DNA from: Cyanobium sp. NIES-981
GTDB taxonomy: Bacteria > Cyanobacteriota > Cyanobacteriia > PCC-6307 > Cyanobiaceae
Length of the DNA stretch: 26,030 nt
Reading direction: 5' to 3'
NCBI GenBank assembly: GCA_945907085.1
Contig: CAMDSS010000003.1
Span: 1 to 26,030 of the forward strand
Part shown: piece by piece, positions 16,958-25,051 of the stretch
Layout of the letters: every line of letters starts with the position of its first letter
Numbering within the stretch: position 1 is the first letter of the stretch
The notes under the pieces: model-generated
Seen by the model: the letters and a program-made list of their open reading frames with translations, nothing else
The model's database searches: none
What the model was told of the DNA's origin: nothing
Translations under genes and position numbers: made by a program

Positions 16958-17014
16958 GGCCCAGCCAGTTGGCAGCAGCTCGCAGATAGGCTTCGGCTCA
17001 CCCGATCAAAAGCC

Positions 17015-18301
17015 GTGCTCGACCAGCGTCTGCTGCGCGACAACCCCGAATTGATCAGCCAGCAACTGGGGCGTCGCGGCATGGCGCTTGACCTCACCAA
17101 ACTGCAGTTGATCGCCAAGCAGGAGCGCGATCTTCAGGAACAGCGCAGCAATCTCCAGGCCGAAGGCAACCGGATCGGCAAGGAAGTGGGTGGCCTGATT
17201 CAAGGGGGTGAAGCCTCCAACGGCCCCGCCGTGCAAGGTCTCCGCGACCAGGGCAACCGCATCAAGCAACAGGTATCGGTGCTGGAGGAGGAGGAAAAGG
17301 AGCTCCAAGCCAAGCTGCGCGACCAATTGGCCGCCCTGCCCAACCTGCCCTCGCCCGATGCGCCGGATGGCAAGAGCGAAGCCGACAACGTTGAGATCAA
17401 GACCTGGGGCTCACCCCGGCTAGCCGCTAGCGGTGAAACCCTGGAAGAGCACTGGCAAATCGCCGAGCGCCTGGGACTGTTTGAAACGGAGCGCTCGGTG
17501 CGGATCGCCCAGAGCCGCTTTGTGACCTTGATGGGCCAGGGGGCCCGGCTCGAGCGCAGCCTGATCAACTTCATGCTCGATTTGCACACCGGCAAGGGCT
17601 ACCGGGAGGTGTTGCCGCCGATCCTGGTGAACTCCGCCAGCCTGACCGGCTCGGGGCAGCTGCCCAAATTTGCCGAAGAAAGCTTCCGCTGCGCCGACGA
17701 CGACCTCTGGCTCACCCCCACCGCTGAAGTTCCCGTCACCTCCTTGCATCGTGATGAGGTAATCCCCGCCGATCAGCTGCCGCTCCGTTACGTGGCCTAC
17801 AGCCCCTGCTTCCGCCGGGAAGCCGGGTCCTACGGCCGCGACACCCGCGGCCTGATTCGCTTGCACCAGTTCAACAAGGTGGAGCTCTATTGGTTCTGCC
17901 ACCCCGACCACTCCAGGGAGGCCCATCAGCAGATCACCGCCGATGCGGAAGCGGTGCTCGAAGCCCTGGAATTGCCCTACCGCAAAATCGAGCTTTGCAC
18001 CGGCGATATCGGCTTCTCGGCAGCTCGCACCTACGACCTGGAGGTGTGGTTGCCTGGGGCCGGCGCCTACCGCGAGATCTCCAGCTGCAGCACCTGCGGT
18101 GATTTCCAGGCCCGCCGCTCGGCCATTCGCCTGAAAGACGGCAAGGGCACCCAATTGGTGCACACCCTCAATGGCAGTGGCCTGGCCGTGGGTCGCACCA
18201 TGGCGGCCCTGCTTGAAACCGGCCAACAGGCCGATGGCAGCATCAAACTTCCGGCAGCCCTCGTTCCCTACTTCGGGTCCGACACCATCGGACTGGCCTA
18301 G
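17015..18301 (+). CDS. serS: Seryl-tRNA synthetase
   Basis: 428 residues, GTG start at 17015 (LDQRLLRDNPELISQQLG follows), normal length. The N-terminal tRNA-binding coiled coil spans about 30-105 (KQERDLQEQRSNLQAEGNR, then KQQVSVLEEEEKELQAKL). The class II core has motif 2 around CFRREAGSYGRDTRGLIRLH and motif 3 NGSGLAVGRTMAALLE. It charges tRNA-Ser, and tRNA-Sec where present, with serine in the cytoplasm. There is no clear ribosome site before the GTG. A long opposite-strand frame over it (17420-18226) is a shadow. Confidence 0.98.
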   Translation: MLDQRLLRDNPELISQQLGRRGMALDLTKLQLIAKQERDLQEQRSNLQAEGNRIGKEVGGLIQGGEASNGPAVQGLRDQGNRIKQQVSVLEEEEKELQAKLRDQLAALPNLPSPDAPDGKSEADNVEIKTWGSPRLAASGETLEEHWQIAERLGLFETERSVRIAQSRFVTLMGQGARLERSLINFMLDLHTGKGYREVLPPILVNSASLTGSGQLPKFAEESFRCADDDLWLTPTAEVPVTSLHRDEVIPADQLPLRYVAYSPCFRREAGSYGRDTRGLIRLHQFNKVELYWFCHPDHSREAHQQITADAEAVLEALELPYRKIELCTGDIGFSAARTYDLEVWLPGAGAYREISSCSTCGDFQARRSAIRLKDGKGTQLVHTLNGSGLAVGRTMAALLETGQQADGSIKLPAALVPYFGSDTIGLA

Positions 18302-18318
18302 AGGCCCGGATTAGCCAA

Positions 18319-18344
18319 GGGGCACAGCCCCGCGGGCTTCGCCC
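18319..18344 (+). promoter_or_regulatory. Two adjacent short GC hairpins between serS and rseP
   Basis: GGGGC-aca-GCCCC (18319-18331) is followed by GGGC-ttc-GCCC (18334-18344), inside the 73-base gap after serS. The arms can also pair across each other, allowing alternative folds. No U-run follows, so a Rho-independent terminator is not supported. It could be a weak processing or attenuation element or simply GC-rich spacer. Confidence 0.25.
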
Positions 18345-18374
18345 CAGAATGGGCCGACTAAGGGCGCTTCCTGC

Positions 18375-19463
18375 ATGGGGGTTCTGACCGCACTGGCGAT
18401 CTTGGCGGGATTGGTGGTGGTGCACGAGGCCGGCCACTTCTTTGCCGCTACATGGCAGGGCATTCGGGTGAGCAGCTTTTCGATTGGCTTTGGCCCGGTG
18501 CTGTTCGAGCGCCAGCGGCGCGGCGTGCAATTTGCTTTGCGGGCCATCCCCCTGGGGGGCTTTGTGGCCTTCCCCGATGACGACGAGGACAGCCCGATTG
18601 CCAAGGACGACCCCAACCTGCTGAGCAACCGCCCCCTACCCCAGCGGGCCCTGGTGATTGCCGCCGGCGTGCTCGCCAACCTGCTGCTCGCCTGGACCGT
18701 GTTGATCGCCCAGGGCTACTTGGTGGGCATCCCCTCCGGATTCAGCACCACCCCTGGGGTGTTGGTCTCGGCCGTGCAGCCCAACCAGGCCGCAGCGGCC
18801 GCGGGCCTCAAGGCGGGCGATCGGATCCTGGCCCTGGCCGGCCAGCAACTCGCCGGCGGCCAGGACGCCGTCGCCGATCTGGTGACCACCATCAAAGGCT
18901 CCCCGGAGCGCACCCTGACCCTGCTAGCTGAGCGGGATGGCCAGAAGCTCAAGCTCAAACTCACCCCCTCCGACCTGGGGGGGGTGGGTCGCATCGGCGC
19001 CCAGCTCCAACCCAATGGCAGCGAAGCCTTCCGCCCGGCCAGGGGCCCGCTTGAGCCCGTGCGGCAAGCCAGCCACGACCTGGCCCTGCTCACCCGCCGC
19101 ACCGCCGATGGCTTTGTCACCCTGGCCACCCATTTCGGCGAAACCGCCGGCCAGGTGTCGGGGCCGGTGAAAATCGTGGAGATGGGCGCATCCCTGGCCA
19201 AGCAGGGCGGCGGCAGCCTGTTTGTGTTCACCGCCCTGATCTCGATCAACCTGGCAGTGCTGAATGCCCTGCCCCTCCCCCTGCTCGATGGCGGTCAATT
19301 CGTGCTGCTGCTGCTCGAGGGGGTACGCGGCAAGCCCCTGCCGGAGCGCTTCCAAATGGCCTTTATGCAGTCGGGTTTTGTGTTTTTGGTGGGCTTGAGC
19401 GCGGTGCTGATCGTCAAAGACACCTCCCAGCTACCCGCTGTCCAGCAGCTGTTCAACCGTTGA
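18375..19463 (+). CDS. rseP: RseP-like site-2 protease (intramembrane zinc metalloprotease)
   Basis: 362 residues, ATG 18375, standard length. The zinc motif HEAGH (H17, E18, H21) lies in the first membrane helix, a PDZ domain spans about 125-215 (VQPNQAAAAAGLKAGDRIL), and the third ligand is D in LPLPLLDGG near residue 304, followed by the last membrane segment (GFVFLVGLSAVLIV). It cleaves membrane-embedded regulators, such as anti-sigma factors, or signal-peptide remnants in the plasma membrane. Asp-rich loop FPDDDEDSPIAKDDP at about 56-70 is typical of cyanobacterial members. Its TGA overlaps the nth start by 4 bases, so the two are translationally coupled. Confidence 0.95.
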   Translation: MGVLTALAILAGLVVVHEAGHFFAATWQGIRVSSFSIGFGPVLFERQRRGVQFALRAIPLGGFVAFPDDDEDSPIAKDDPNLLSNRPLPQRALVIAAGVLANLLLAWTVLIAQGYLVGIPSGFSTTPGVLVSAVQPNQAAAAAGLKAGDRILALAGQQLAGGQDAVADLVTTIKGSPERTLTLLAERDGQKLKLKLTPSDLGGVGRIGAQLQPNGSEAFRPARGPLEPVRQASHDLALLTRRTADGFVTLATHFGETAGQVSGPVKIVEMGASLAKQGGGSLFVFTALISINLAVLNALPLPLLDGGQFVLLLLEGVRGKPLPERFQMAFMQSGFVFLVGLSAVLIVKDTSQLPAVQQLFNR

Positions 19464-20104
19464 AGGGTCCCAAGGTGCGGGCGCCCCTCATCCTTGAGCG
19501 GCTAGGCGAGCTCTATCCCGAGGCCACCTGCTCCCTGGACTGGCGCACGCCCTATGAATTGCTGGTGGCCACCATGCTGTCGGCCCAATGCACCGATGAG
19601 CGGGTCAACAAGGTGACCCCGGCCCTGTTTGCCCGCTTCCCCGATGCCGCTGCCGCCGCCGCGGTGGAGCCGGGCGATGTGGAGCCCTACGTGCAATCCA
19701 CGGGCTTTTTTCGCAACAAAGCCAAGGCGATCGTGGGCAGCTCCCGCCTGCTCATGGAACACCACGGCGGCGAGGTGCCCCAAACCATGGAGGAGCTGCT
19801 GGTGCTCCCTGGGGTGGCCCGTAAAACCGCTTCGGTGGTGCTCGCCTGGTGTTTTGGCATCAACGCCGGCGTCACCGTGGACACCCACGTGAGCCGCCTC
19901 AGCCAACGGCTGAGGCTCAGCAAGAAACGCACCCCCGCCCAGATCGAACCCGACCTGATGAAGCTGGTGCCCCAGAGCGAATGGCAAAACCTCTCGATCC
20001 GACTGATCTTCCACGGCCGGGCGGTCTGCAATGCCCGTAAGCCCCAATGCGGCACCTGCCCCATTGGCGATCTCTGCCCGATGGGTGGTCATCTCGCAAG
20101 CTAA
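19460..20104 (+). CDS. nth: Endonuclease III (base-excision repair DNA glycosylase/AP lyase)
   Basis: 214 residues. Start TTG at 19460 in a TTGA overlap with the rseP stop; a GTG at 19475 is the alternative, losing five residues of no known role. The helix-hairpin-helix carries catalytic K122 (LPGVARKTASVV) and D141 (VTVDTHVSR), equivalent to E. coli K120 and D138. The C-terminal cluster loop is C-X6-C-X2-C-X5-C (CNARKPQCGTCPIGDLC), binding [4Fe-4S]. It removes oxidised pyrimidines and nicks at abasic sites. The coupling to rseP is positional and no functional link is obvious. rpsN follows after 37 bases. Confidence 0.97.
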   Translation: MKGPKVRAPLILERLGELYPEATCSLDWRTPYELLVATMLSAQCTDERVNKVTPALFARFPDAAAAAAVEPGDVEPYVQSTGFFRNKAKAIVGSSRLLMEHHGGEVPQTMEELLVLPGVARKTASVVLAWCFGINAGVTVDTHVSRLSQRLRLSKKRTPAQIEPDLMKLVPQSEWQNLSIRLIFHGRAVCNARKPQCGTCPIGDLCPMGGHLAS

Positions 20105-20141
20105 GATCACGGATTATTAGTCCGATAGTTCCGCAGCCCGC

Positions 20142-20444
20142 ATGGCGAAGAAGTCGATGATCGCGCGCGATGTCAAGCGCAAAAAAATGGTGACTCGCTT
20201 CGCCGGCAAGCGCGCCGCCCTCAAGGCAGCTTTCGATGCGGCCTCCGATCCCATGGAGCGTCTGGAAATTCACCGCAAGATCCAGGGCCTGCCGCGGAAT
20301 AGCGCCCCGAACCGGGTGCGCAACCGTTGCTGGGCCACCGGCAAGCCCCGTGGCTACTACCGGGACTTCGGCCTCTGCCGCAACCAACTCCGCGAGCGGG
20401 CCCACAAAGGTGAGCTGCCTGGCGTTGTGAAGTCCAGCTGGTAG
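20142..20444 (+). CDS. rpsN: 30S ribosomal protein S14, zinc-free long form
   Basis: 100 residues, ATG 20142 (MAKKSMIARDVKRKK). It ends in the typical SRxxLRE-like block, here GLCRNQLRERAHKGELPGVVKSSW. The CXXC...CXXC zinc ribbon of short S14 forms is absent; only isolated cysteines remain, so this is the C-minus type usual in cyanobacteria. It binds 16S rRNA in the 30S head. It stands alone rather than in the spc operon, also usual in cyanobacteria, and is closed by two terminators, which implies strong expression from its own promoter in or before the 37-base gap after nth. Confidence 0.98.
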   Translation: MAKKSMIARDVKRKKMVTRFAGKRAALKAAFDAASDPMERLEIHRKIQGLPRNSAPNRVRNRCWATGKPRGYYRDFGLCRNQLRERAHKGELPGVVKSSW

Positions 20445-20533
20445 TCAGCTGCGATGGATTGGATCGATCAGATCCCTCTGATGCTTTCGATCGACCCGAT
20501 CCCCACCTCTATCCCTCCCCCACCGGGAGCTCC

Positions 20534-20556
20534 AGGGCGCCGCAGGGCGCCTTTTT
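20534..20556 (+). terminator. Rho-independent terminator 1 after rpsN
   Basis: Stem GGCGCC (20536-20541) and GGCGCC (20546-20551) around loop GCAG, followed directly by five T. It lies 90 bases after the rpsN stop. The same hairpin is repeated 32 bases on. Confidence 0.85.
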
Positions 20557-20565
20557 GATGGCCCT

Positions 20566-20588
20566 AAGGCGCCGCAGGGCGCTTTTTT
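20566..20588 (+). terminator. Rho-independent terminator 2 after rpsN (duplicate)
   Basis: AAGGCGCC, loop GCAG, GGCGCTTT (one G-T pair), then the rest of a six-T run. Fifteen bases (20568-20582) are identical to 20536-20550, so this is a tandem copy of terminator 1. It insulates rpsN from pnp. Confidence 0.85.
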
Positions 20589-20693
20589 AGTGGCCAAGAC
20601 AGAAGCAAGACCCCACACCAAAACTGGAGCTTTCCAGGGAGGTCAGGGCCGGATGCGAGAATGGGAAATGAAAACAAAAGGACATAAGCCCAA

Positions 20694-22826
20694 GTGCAAG
20701 GACAAACTCAGTCGATCTCCTTCGATGGTCGGGAGATCCGACTGACCACAGGTCGGTTCGCTCCCCAAGCGGGGGGTTCGGTGATGGTTGAGTGCGGAGA
20801 TACCGCTGTTCTGGTCACCGCCACCCGCTCCGGAGGTCGTGAAGGCATCGACTTCCTTCCCCTCATCTGCGACTACGAAGAGCGGCTGTATGCCGCCGGT
20901 CGCATCCCTGGCAGCTTTTTCCGGCGGGAAGCCCGTCCCCCCGAGCGGGCGATCCTCACCTGCCGGCTGATCGACCGCCCCATGCGGCCCCTCTTCCCCA
21001 GCTGGATGCGCGACGACATCCAAATCGTGGCCACCTGCCTGTCGCTCGATGAGCGGGTTCCACCCGATGTGCTCGCAGTAACCGGCGCCTCGATGGCCAC
21101 CCTGCTGGCCAAGATCCCCTTCTACGGGCCGATGGCCGCCGTACGGGTGGGCCTGCTGGGCGACGACTTCGTGCTCAACCCCAGCTTCCGCGAGATCGAG
21201 CGCAGTGAACTGGATCTCGTCGTAGCCGGCACCCCTTCCGGCGTGATCATGGTGGAGGCGGGCGCCAACCAGCTGCCCGAGCATGACGTGATCGAAGCCA
21301 TCGACTTCGGCTACGAAGCCGTGGGCGAGCTGATCAAAGCCCAACAAAACCTGCTCAAGGAACTCGGTATCGAGCAGGTGTTCCCTGAGGCCAAGCAAGA
21401 GGATTCCACCCTGCCCAAATTCCTCGAGAAGGAATGCGGCAAGGGCATTGGCGAAGTGCTGAAGCAATTCAGCCAAACCAAAACCGAGCGCGATGAAAAG
21501 CTCGATGCCATCAAGGCCGAGGTGGGCGAAAAGATCGCTGCCCTCAAAGACGGCGACGCCATCAAGGTGGCCGTGAGCAGCAACAGCAAGGTGCTGGGCA
21601 ACAGCTACAAGAGCCTCACCAAGAAGCTCATGCGCGAGCAGATCATCAAAGACGGCAAGCGGGTCGATGGCCGCAACCTCGACGAGGTACGTCCGATTAG
21701 CGCCGCCGCCAGCGTGCTGCCCAAGCGCGTTCACGGTTCGGCCCTGTTCCAGCGCGGCCTTACCCAGGTGCTCTCCTGCGCCACCCTCGGCACCCCCAGC
21801 GATGCCCAGGAGATGGACGATCTCAACCCCACCACGGAGAAGACCTACCTCCACCACTACAACTTTCCCCCCTACTCCACCGGCGAAACCAAGCCGATGC
21901 GCTCCCCGGGCCGCCGGGAAATTGGCCACGGCGCCCTGGCTGAGCGGGCCCTGGTACCGGTGCTGCCCAGCAAGGAATCCTTCCCCTACGTGCTGCGCGT
22001 TGTGTCGGAATGCCTGAGCTCCAACGGCTCCACCTCCATGGGTTCGGTGTGCGGCAGCACCCTGGCTTTGATGGATGCGGGCGTGCCCCTGAAGGCCCCC
22101 GTGAGCGGCGCCGCCATGGGCCTGATCAAGGAAGGCAGTGACGTGCGGATCCTCACCGATATCCAGGGCATCGAGGATTTCCTCGGCGACATGGACTTCA
22201 AGGTGGCTGGCACCGAAAAGGGCATCACCGCCCTCCAGATGGACATGAAGATCACGGGCCTCGAGATGGCCACGATCGCTGAGGCCATTAACCAGGCCCG
22301 CCCCGCCCGTCTGCACATCCTCGAGAAGATGCTCGAGGCGATCGACAAGCCCCGCGACACCATGTCGCCCCACGCCCCACGGCTGCTCAGCTTCCGCATC
22401 GATCCGGAACTGATCGGCACGGTGATTGGTCCCGGTGGCCGCACCATCAAAGGCATCACCGAGCGCACCAACACCAAGATCGACATCGAGGACGGCGGCA
22501 TCGTCACGATTGCCAGCCACGACGGTGCTGCCGCAGAAGAAGCCCAACGCATCATCGAAGGCCTCACCCGTCGCGTCAGCGAGGGTGAGGTGTTCCAGGG
22601 TTCCATCACCCGGGTGATCCCGATTGGTGCCTTTGTGGAAATCCTTCCCGGCAAGGAAGGCATGATCCACATCTCCCAGCTGTCAGAAGCCCGGGTGGAG
22701 AAGGTGGAAGACGTGGTCAACGTGGGCGACCAGGTGACCGTGCGGGTGCGCGAAATCGACAACCGCGGCCGCATCAACCTCACCCTGCGCGGCGTACCCC
22801 AGGCCGACGCTCCCGCCCCCGCCTGA
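20694..22826 (+). CDS. pnp: Polyribonucleotide nucleotidyltransferase (PNPase)
   Basis: 710 residues. GTG start at 20694: an in-frame TAA at 20685 excludes longer forms, and AAGGA at 20678-20682 provides a ribosome site with an 11-base gap. Order: RNase PH domain 1 about 10-145; helical domain about 150-240 and onward; RNase PH domain 2 about 315-550 (GRRLEVRPI-like GRNLDEVRPISAAASVLP); KH domain about 562-620 (IGTVIGPGGRTIKGI); S1 domain about 628-700 (GAFVEILPGKEGMIHISQL). It degrades RNA 3' to 5' with phosphate and, in cyanobacteria, is also thought to add heteropolymeric tails. Preceded by the twin rpsN terminators and followed by its own, so it is monocistronic. A 675-codon frame on the other strand is a shadow. 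Confidence 0.99.
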   Translation: MQGQTQSISFDGREIRLTTGRFAPQAGGSVMVECGDTAVLVTATRSGGREGIDFLPLICDYEERLYAAGRIPGSFFRREARPPERAILTCRLIDRPMRPLFPSWMRDDIQIVATCLSLDERVPPDVLAVTGASMATLLAKIPFYGPMAAVRVGLLGDDFVLNPSFREIERSELDLVVAGTPSGVIMVEAGANQLPEHDVIEAIDFGYEAVGELIKAQQNLLKELGIEQVFPEAKQEDSTLPKFLEKECGKGIGEVLKQFSQTKTERDEKLDAIKAEVGEKIAALKDGDAIKVAVSSNSKVLGNSYKSLTKKLMREQIIKDGKRVDGRNLDEVRPISAAASVLPKRVHGSALFQRGLTQVLSCATLGTPSDAQEMDDLNPTTEKTYLHHYNFPPYSTGETKPMRSPGRREIGHGALAERALVPVLPSKESFPYVLRVVSECLSSNGSTSMGSVCGSTLALMDAGVPLKAPVSGAAMGLIKEGSDVRILTDIQGIEDFLGDMDFKVAGTEKGITALQMDMKITGLEMATIAEAINQARPARLHILEKMLEAIDKPRDTMSPHAPRLLSFRIDPELIGTVIGPGGRTIKGITERTNTKIDIEDGGIVTIASHDGAAAEEAQRIIEGLTRRVSEGEVFQGSITRVIPIGAFVEILPGKEGMIHISQLSEARVEKVEDVVNVGDQVTVRVREIDNRGRINLTLRGVPQADAPAPA

Positions 22827-22873
22827 ACAACCGTCTGATCTACCCGATCAGGCCAGCGGTTCCACTCTCCTTA

Positions 22874-22899
22874 GCCGGCCCCGAGGGGCCGGCTTTTTT
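22874..22899 (+). terminator. Rho-independent terminator after pnp
   Basis: GCCGGCCC (22874-22881), loop CGAG, GGGCCGGC (22886-22893) and six T. It sits 47 bases past the pnp stop. On the minus strand the stem is followed by TAAGGAG instead of a T-run, so it serves pnp rather than the convergent cysQ. Confidence 0.95.
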
Positions 22900-22915
22900 G
22901 TTTCGAGCGCAAAAC

Positions 22916-23860
22916 TTAGGGGGCAAAACCCGGATCAATCACCGCCAGCGCCGCTGCCGCTTTCGCGCAGAGGGCCTGGTGGCTGGGGCCATGGCTGGCG
23001 ATCAAGCAGCCCGCCTGGCGCACATCGCCGTTGTTGTAGCTGAGGGCTCTGCCATCGGCGTGGCTAAAGGCACCCCCGGCAGCCCGCAGTACGGCCTCAG
23101 GGGCGGCCATATCCCAATCCTTGGGCGCACTCTTACCGGAAAGGGAGATATAGAGATCGGCCTCACCGCGCAGGATCGTGGCCACCTTGCCGCCCACGCT
23201 GCCAATCGCCTTGGTGGCGCCCAGGACCAGCGCTGAGAGCAACTGCTCCAACCGCTGGTCGCGGTGGTTGCGGCTCGCCACCAGCACCAACTCAGAGAGC
23301 TCCTGGCGGCTGCTGAAGCTCACCGGGTAACGCTCGCCCGCGCGGTTTTCCCGCCAGGCCTCCCCGGCGGATCCCGTCAACGCCGGGAGCACGCCAAACC
23401 ACAACTCCCCCAGCTCCGGCAGCAACACCACCCCCAGCACCGCCTGCTGGCGATGCACCAGGGCCAGGTGCACCGCGTACTCGCCAGTGCCCTGAAGAAA
23501 ATCCTTGGTGCCATCCAGCGGATCAAGGATCCACAACCATTCGGCAGCAAGGCCTTGGCCGGCTGGCACGTCAGCCAGCTGCTCCTTGGCCGTTTCCTCG
23601 CTGAGCAGGGTCCAGTCGGCACCAGGGAAGGCCGCGCCCAAGCCATCAAGCAGCCATTGGTTCACCGCCAGATCGGCCGCTGAGACAGGGCCCTCACCAC
23701 CATCGTCGACGCTGAGTGCCTTGGCAAAGCCGTAGGGGGGCTGCTCACCCCGGCCATAGGCCAGAAGGATGTCGGCAGCGCCCCAACTCAACCGCCTTAG
23801 CTCCGCCAGGAGGGCATCACGGCCGATGCCCGAGGGCAGAGCAAGGGGAGCCGGCATCAT
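22916..23860 (-). CDS. cysQ: CysQ-type 3'(2'),5'-bisphosphate nucleotidase / inositol monophosphatase family
   Basis: 314 residues from ATG 23860 (MMPAPLALPSGIGRDALL; the next ATG, 23857, is equally possible). A longer frame to 24100 only reads the antisense of rsmI and is rejected. Metal-binding motifs of the family are present: E in LLSEETAKEQ, DPLDGT in WILDPLDGTKDF, and WDMAAPEAVLRAAGG near the C-terminus. It removes phosphate from PAP/PAPS, relieving inhibition of sulfate assimilation, or acts on inositol phosphate; PAP is favoured by analogy with cyanobacterial homologues. It converges on pnp and is divergent from rsmI with only 21 bases between starts. Confidence 0.92.
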   Translation of the reverse strand: MMPAPLALPSGIGRDALLAELRRLSWGAADILLAYGRGEQPPYGFAKALSVDDGGEGPVSAADLAVNQWLLDGLGAAFPGADWTLLSEETAKEQLADVPAGQGLAAEWLWILDPLDGTKDFLQGTGEYAVHLALVHRQQAVLGVVLLPELGELWFGVLPALTGSAGEAWRENRAGERYPVSFSSRQELSELVLVASRNHRDQRLEQLLSALVLGATKAIGSVGGKVATILRGEADLYISLSGKSAPKDWDMAAPEAVLRAAGGAFSHADGRALSYNNGDVRQAGCLIASHGPSHQALCAKAAAALAVIDPGFAP

Positions 23861-23881
23861 GGGAGGGCTGGAAGCAGCATT

Positions 23882-24760
23882 GTGCAGGAGCCGCGTGCCG
23901 TGCAAGCCACCGAACCCGCCGCCGGCGTGCTCTATCTGGTGGGAACACCGATTGGCAATCTGGCCGACCTCTCCCCCCGGGCCCGCCAGGTGCTCAGCGG
24001 CGTGCAGCGCATCGCCTGCGAAGACACCCGCCGCAGCGGCCTGCTGCTGCACAGCCTGGAGATCAAAAACCGGCTGGTGAGCTTCCATGCCCACAACCAA
24101 ACGGCCCGCATCCCCGAATTACTGGCGGCCTTGGAGGCCGGCGAAGCGATTGCGGTGGTGAGCGATGCCGGCCTGCCCGGCATCTCCGATCCAGGCGAAG
24201 TCCTGGTGGCCGAAGCCCGAAACCAGGGCCGCACGGTGATTTGCATTCCAGGCCCTAGTGCCGTTACCACCGCCTTGGTGAGCAGCGGCTTGCCCTGCGG
24301 CCGCTTTTGCTTTGAGGGGTTCCTGCCAGCCAAGGCCAGTCAACGGCGCAAAAAACTTGAGGAGCTGGGGGGGGAGGAACGCACCGTGGTGCTGTTTGAG
24401 GCGCCCCACAGGCTTGTTGATCTGCTGGAAGACGTTTTGGCGGTGCTGGGTGATCGGCCCCTACGGGTAGCGCGGGAGCTCACCAAAAAACACGAGGAGC
24501 AGGTGGGGCCCACGGTGGCGATCGCCTTGGCGCACTTCCGCCAGACCCCCCCACTAGGGGAGTGCACCGTGGTGCTCGGGGGCGCGCCCCCAAAAGCTGA
24601 ACCCATCTGGAATCCCGAGGCCCTACGCCAGGAGCTGCAGGAGTTGGTGAAAGGGGGCATGGGCAGCAAGGAAGCAGCCAAGGCTTTGGCTGAGCGCAGC
24701 GGCCACAACAAGCGGGAGCTTTACGCCCTGCTCCACGCCAGAGAGACGGAGGCGACCTAA
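23882..24760 (+). CDS. rsmI: 16S rRNA (cytidine-1402-2'-O)-methyltransferase
   Basis: 292 residues from GTG 23882; a second GTG at 23900 would remove six residues and is as plausible because homology starts only at GVLYLVGTPIGNLADLSPRA. The tetrapyrrole-methylase fold is clear: CEDTRRSGLLL, VSDAGLPGISDPGEVLV, CIPGPSAVTTALVSSGLP, FEGFLPAK, and VVLFEAPHRLVDLL. The C-terminal helix-turn region (GGMGSKEAAKALAERSGHNKRELYALL) is the RsmI HTH that presents the decoding-site rRNA. It methylates the ribose of C1402 using S-adenosylmethionine. The promoter must lie within the 21-base spacer or inside cysQ. Confidence 0.97.
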   Translation: MQEPRAVQATEPAAGVLYLVGTPIGNLADLSPRARQVLSGVQRIACEDTRRSGLLLHSLEIKNRLVSFHAHNQTARIPELLAALEAGEAIAVVSDAGLPGISDPGEVLVAEARNQGRTVICIPGPSAVTTALVSSGLPCGRFCFEGFLPAKASQRRKKLEELGGEERTVVLFEAPHRLVDLLEDVLAVLGDRPLRVARELTKKHEEQVGPTVAIALAHFRQTPPLGECTVVLGGAPPKAEPIWNPEALRQELQELVKGGMGSKEAAKALAERSGHNKRELYALLHARETEAT

Positions 24761-24793
24761 CCAGGCAAACTCTCAAGGCTGGCTAGCTCGTTG

Positions 24794-25051
24794 ATGGCCC
24801 CGATGGTTGTGGTTGTGCGCCTGCGATTGCTGCTCTCCAGCCTGGTGGGCGGGGGGATGCTGCTGCTGATCCTGTGCCTGGGGGCCCAAAACCTGGACCA
24901 GCGCACCAGCTTGAACCTGGCTGCGAGCCGCACCGCACCCCTACCGACGGGATTCCTGGTGGGGCTAGCGCTGGTGGTGGGCGTGATCAGCGGCGGATGC
25001 ACGGCCGCCCTGCTGATACCCCAGGGCGATCAGCTACCGGGCAGGGAATAG
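24794..25051 (+). CDS. Small two-helix membrane protein, LapA/DUF1049-like
   Basis: 85 residues from ATG 24794; a TTG three bases upstream and an ATG at 24803 are alternatives. Two hydrophobic segments (LRLLLSSLVGGGMLLLILCL and GFLVGLALVVGVISGGCTAA) flank a loop NLDQRTSLNLAASRTAPLP. That layout, with residues equivalent to N-x-x-x-v-x-l-n-l before the second helix, recalls the short LapA-domain (DUF1049) proteins; similarity is by eye. It starts 33 bases after rsmI and may be cotranscribed. Its last 22 bases overlap the end of the HTH gene on the other strand. Confidence 0.7.
   Translation: MAPMVVVVRLRLLLSSLVGGGMLLLILCLGAQNLDQRTSLNLAASRTAPLPTGFLVGLALVVGVISGGCTAALLIPQGDQLPGRE

Noticed and set aside
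17419..17433. Overlapping 10-base palindromes around GCTAGC in serS
   Set aside because: They lie in coding sequence where Ala/Ser codons explain them; no regulatory context.
17420..18226. 268-codon open frame antisense to serS
   Set aside because: Same composition artefact; serS motifs on the plus strand are intact throughout.
20653..20745. Short upstream frame from ATG 20653 running into pnp, and a 9-codon frame from 20661
   Set aside because: They could in principle affect pnp translation, but there is no ribosome site or protein-like composition to support them.
20643..22670. 675-codon open frame antisense to pnp, rich in Gly, His, Ala and Leu
   Set aside because: It mirrors pnp exactly in a GC-rich codon pattern, has biased composition, no domain and no ribosome site. 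pnp is unquestionable.
23861..24100. 80-residue N-terminal extension of CysQ
   Set aside because: It is antisense to the conserved start of rsmI and has no similarity to the phosphatase family, which begins at about 23860.
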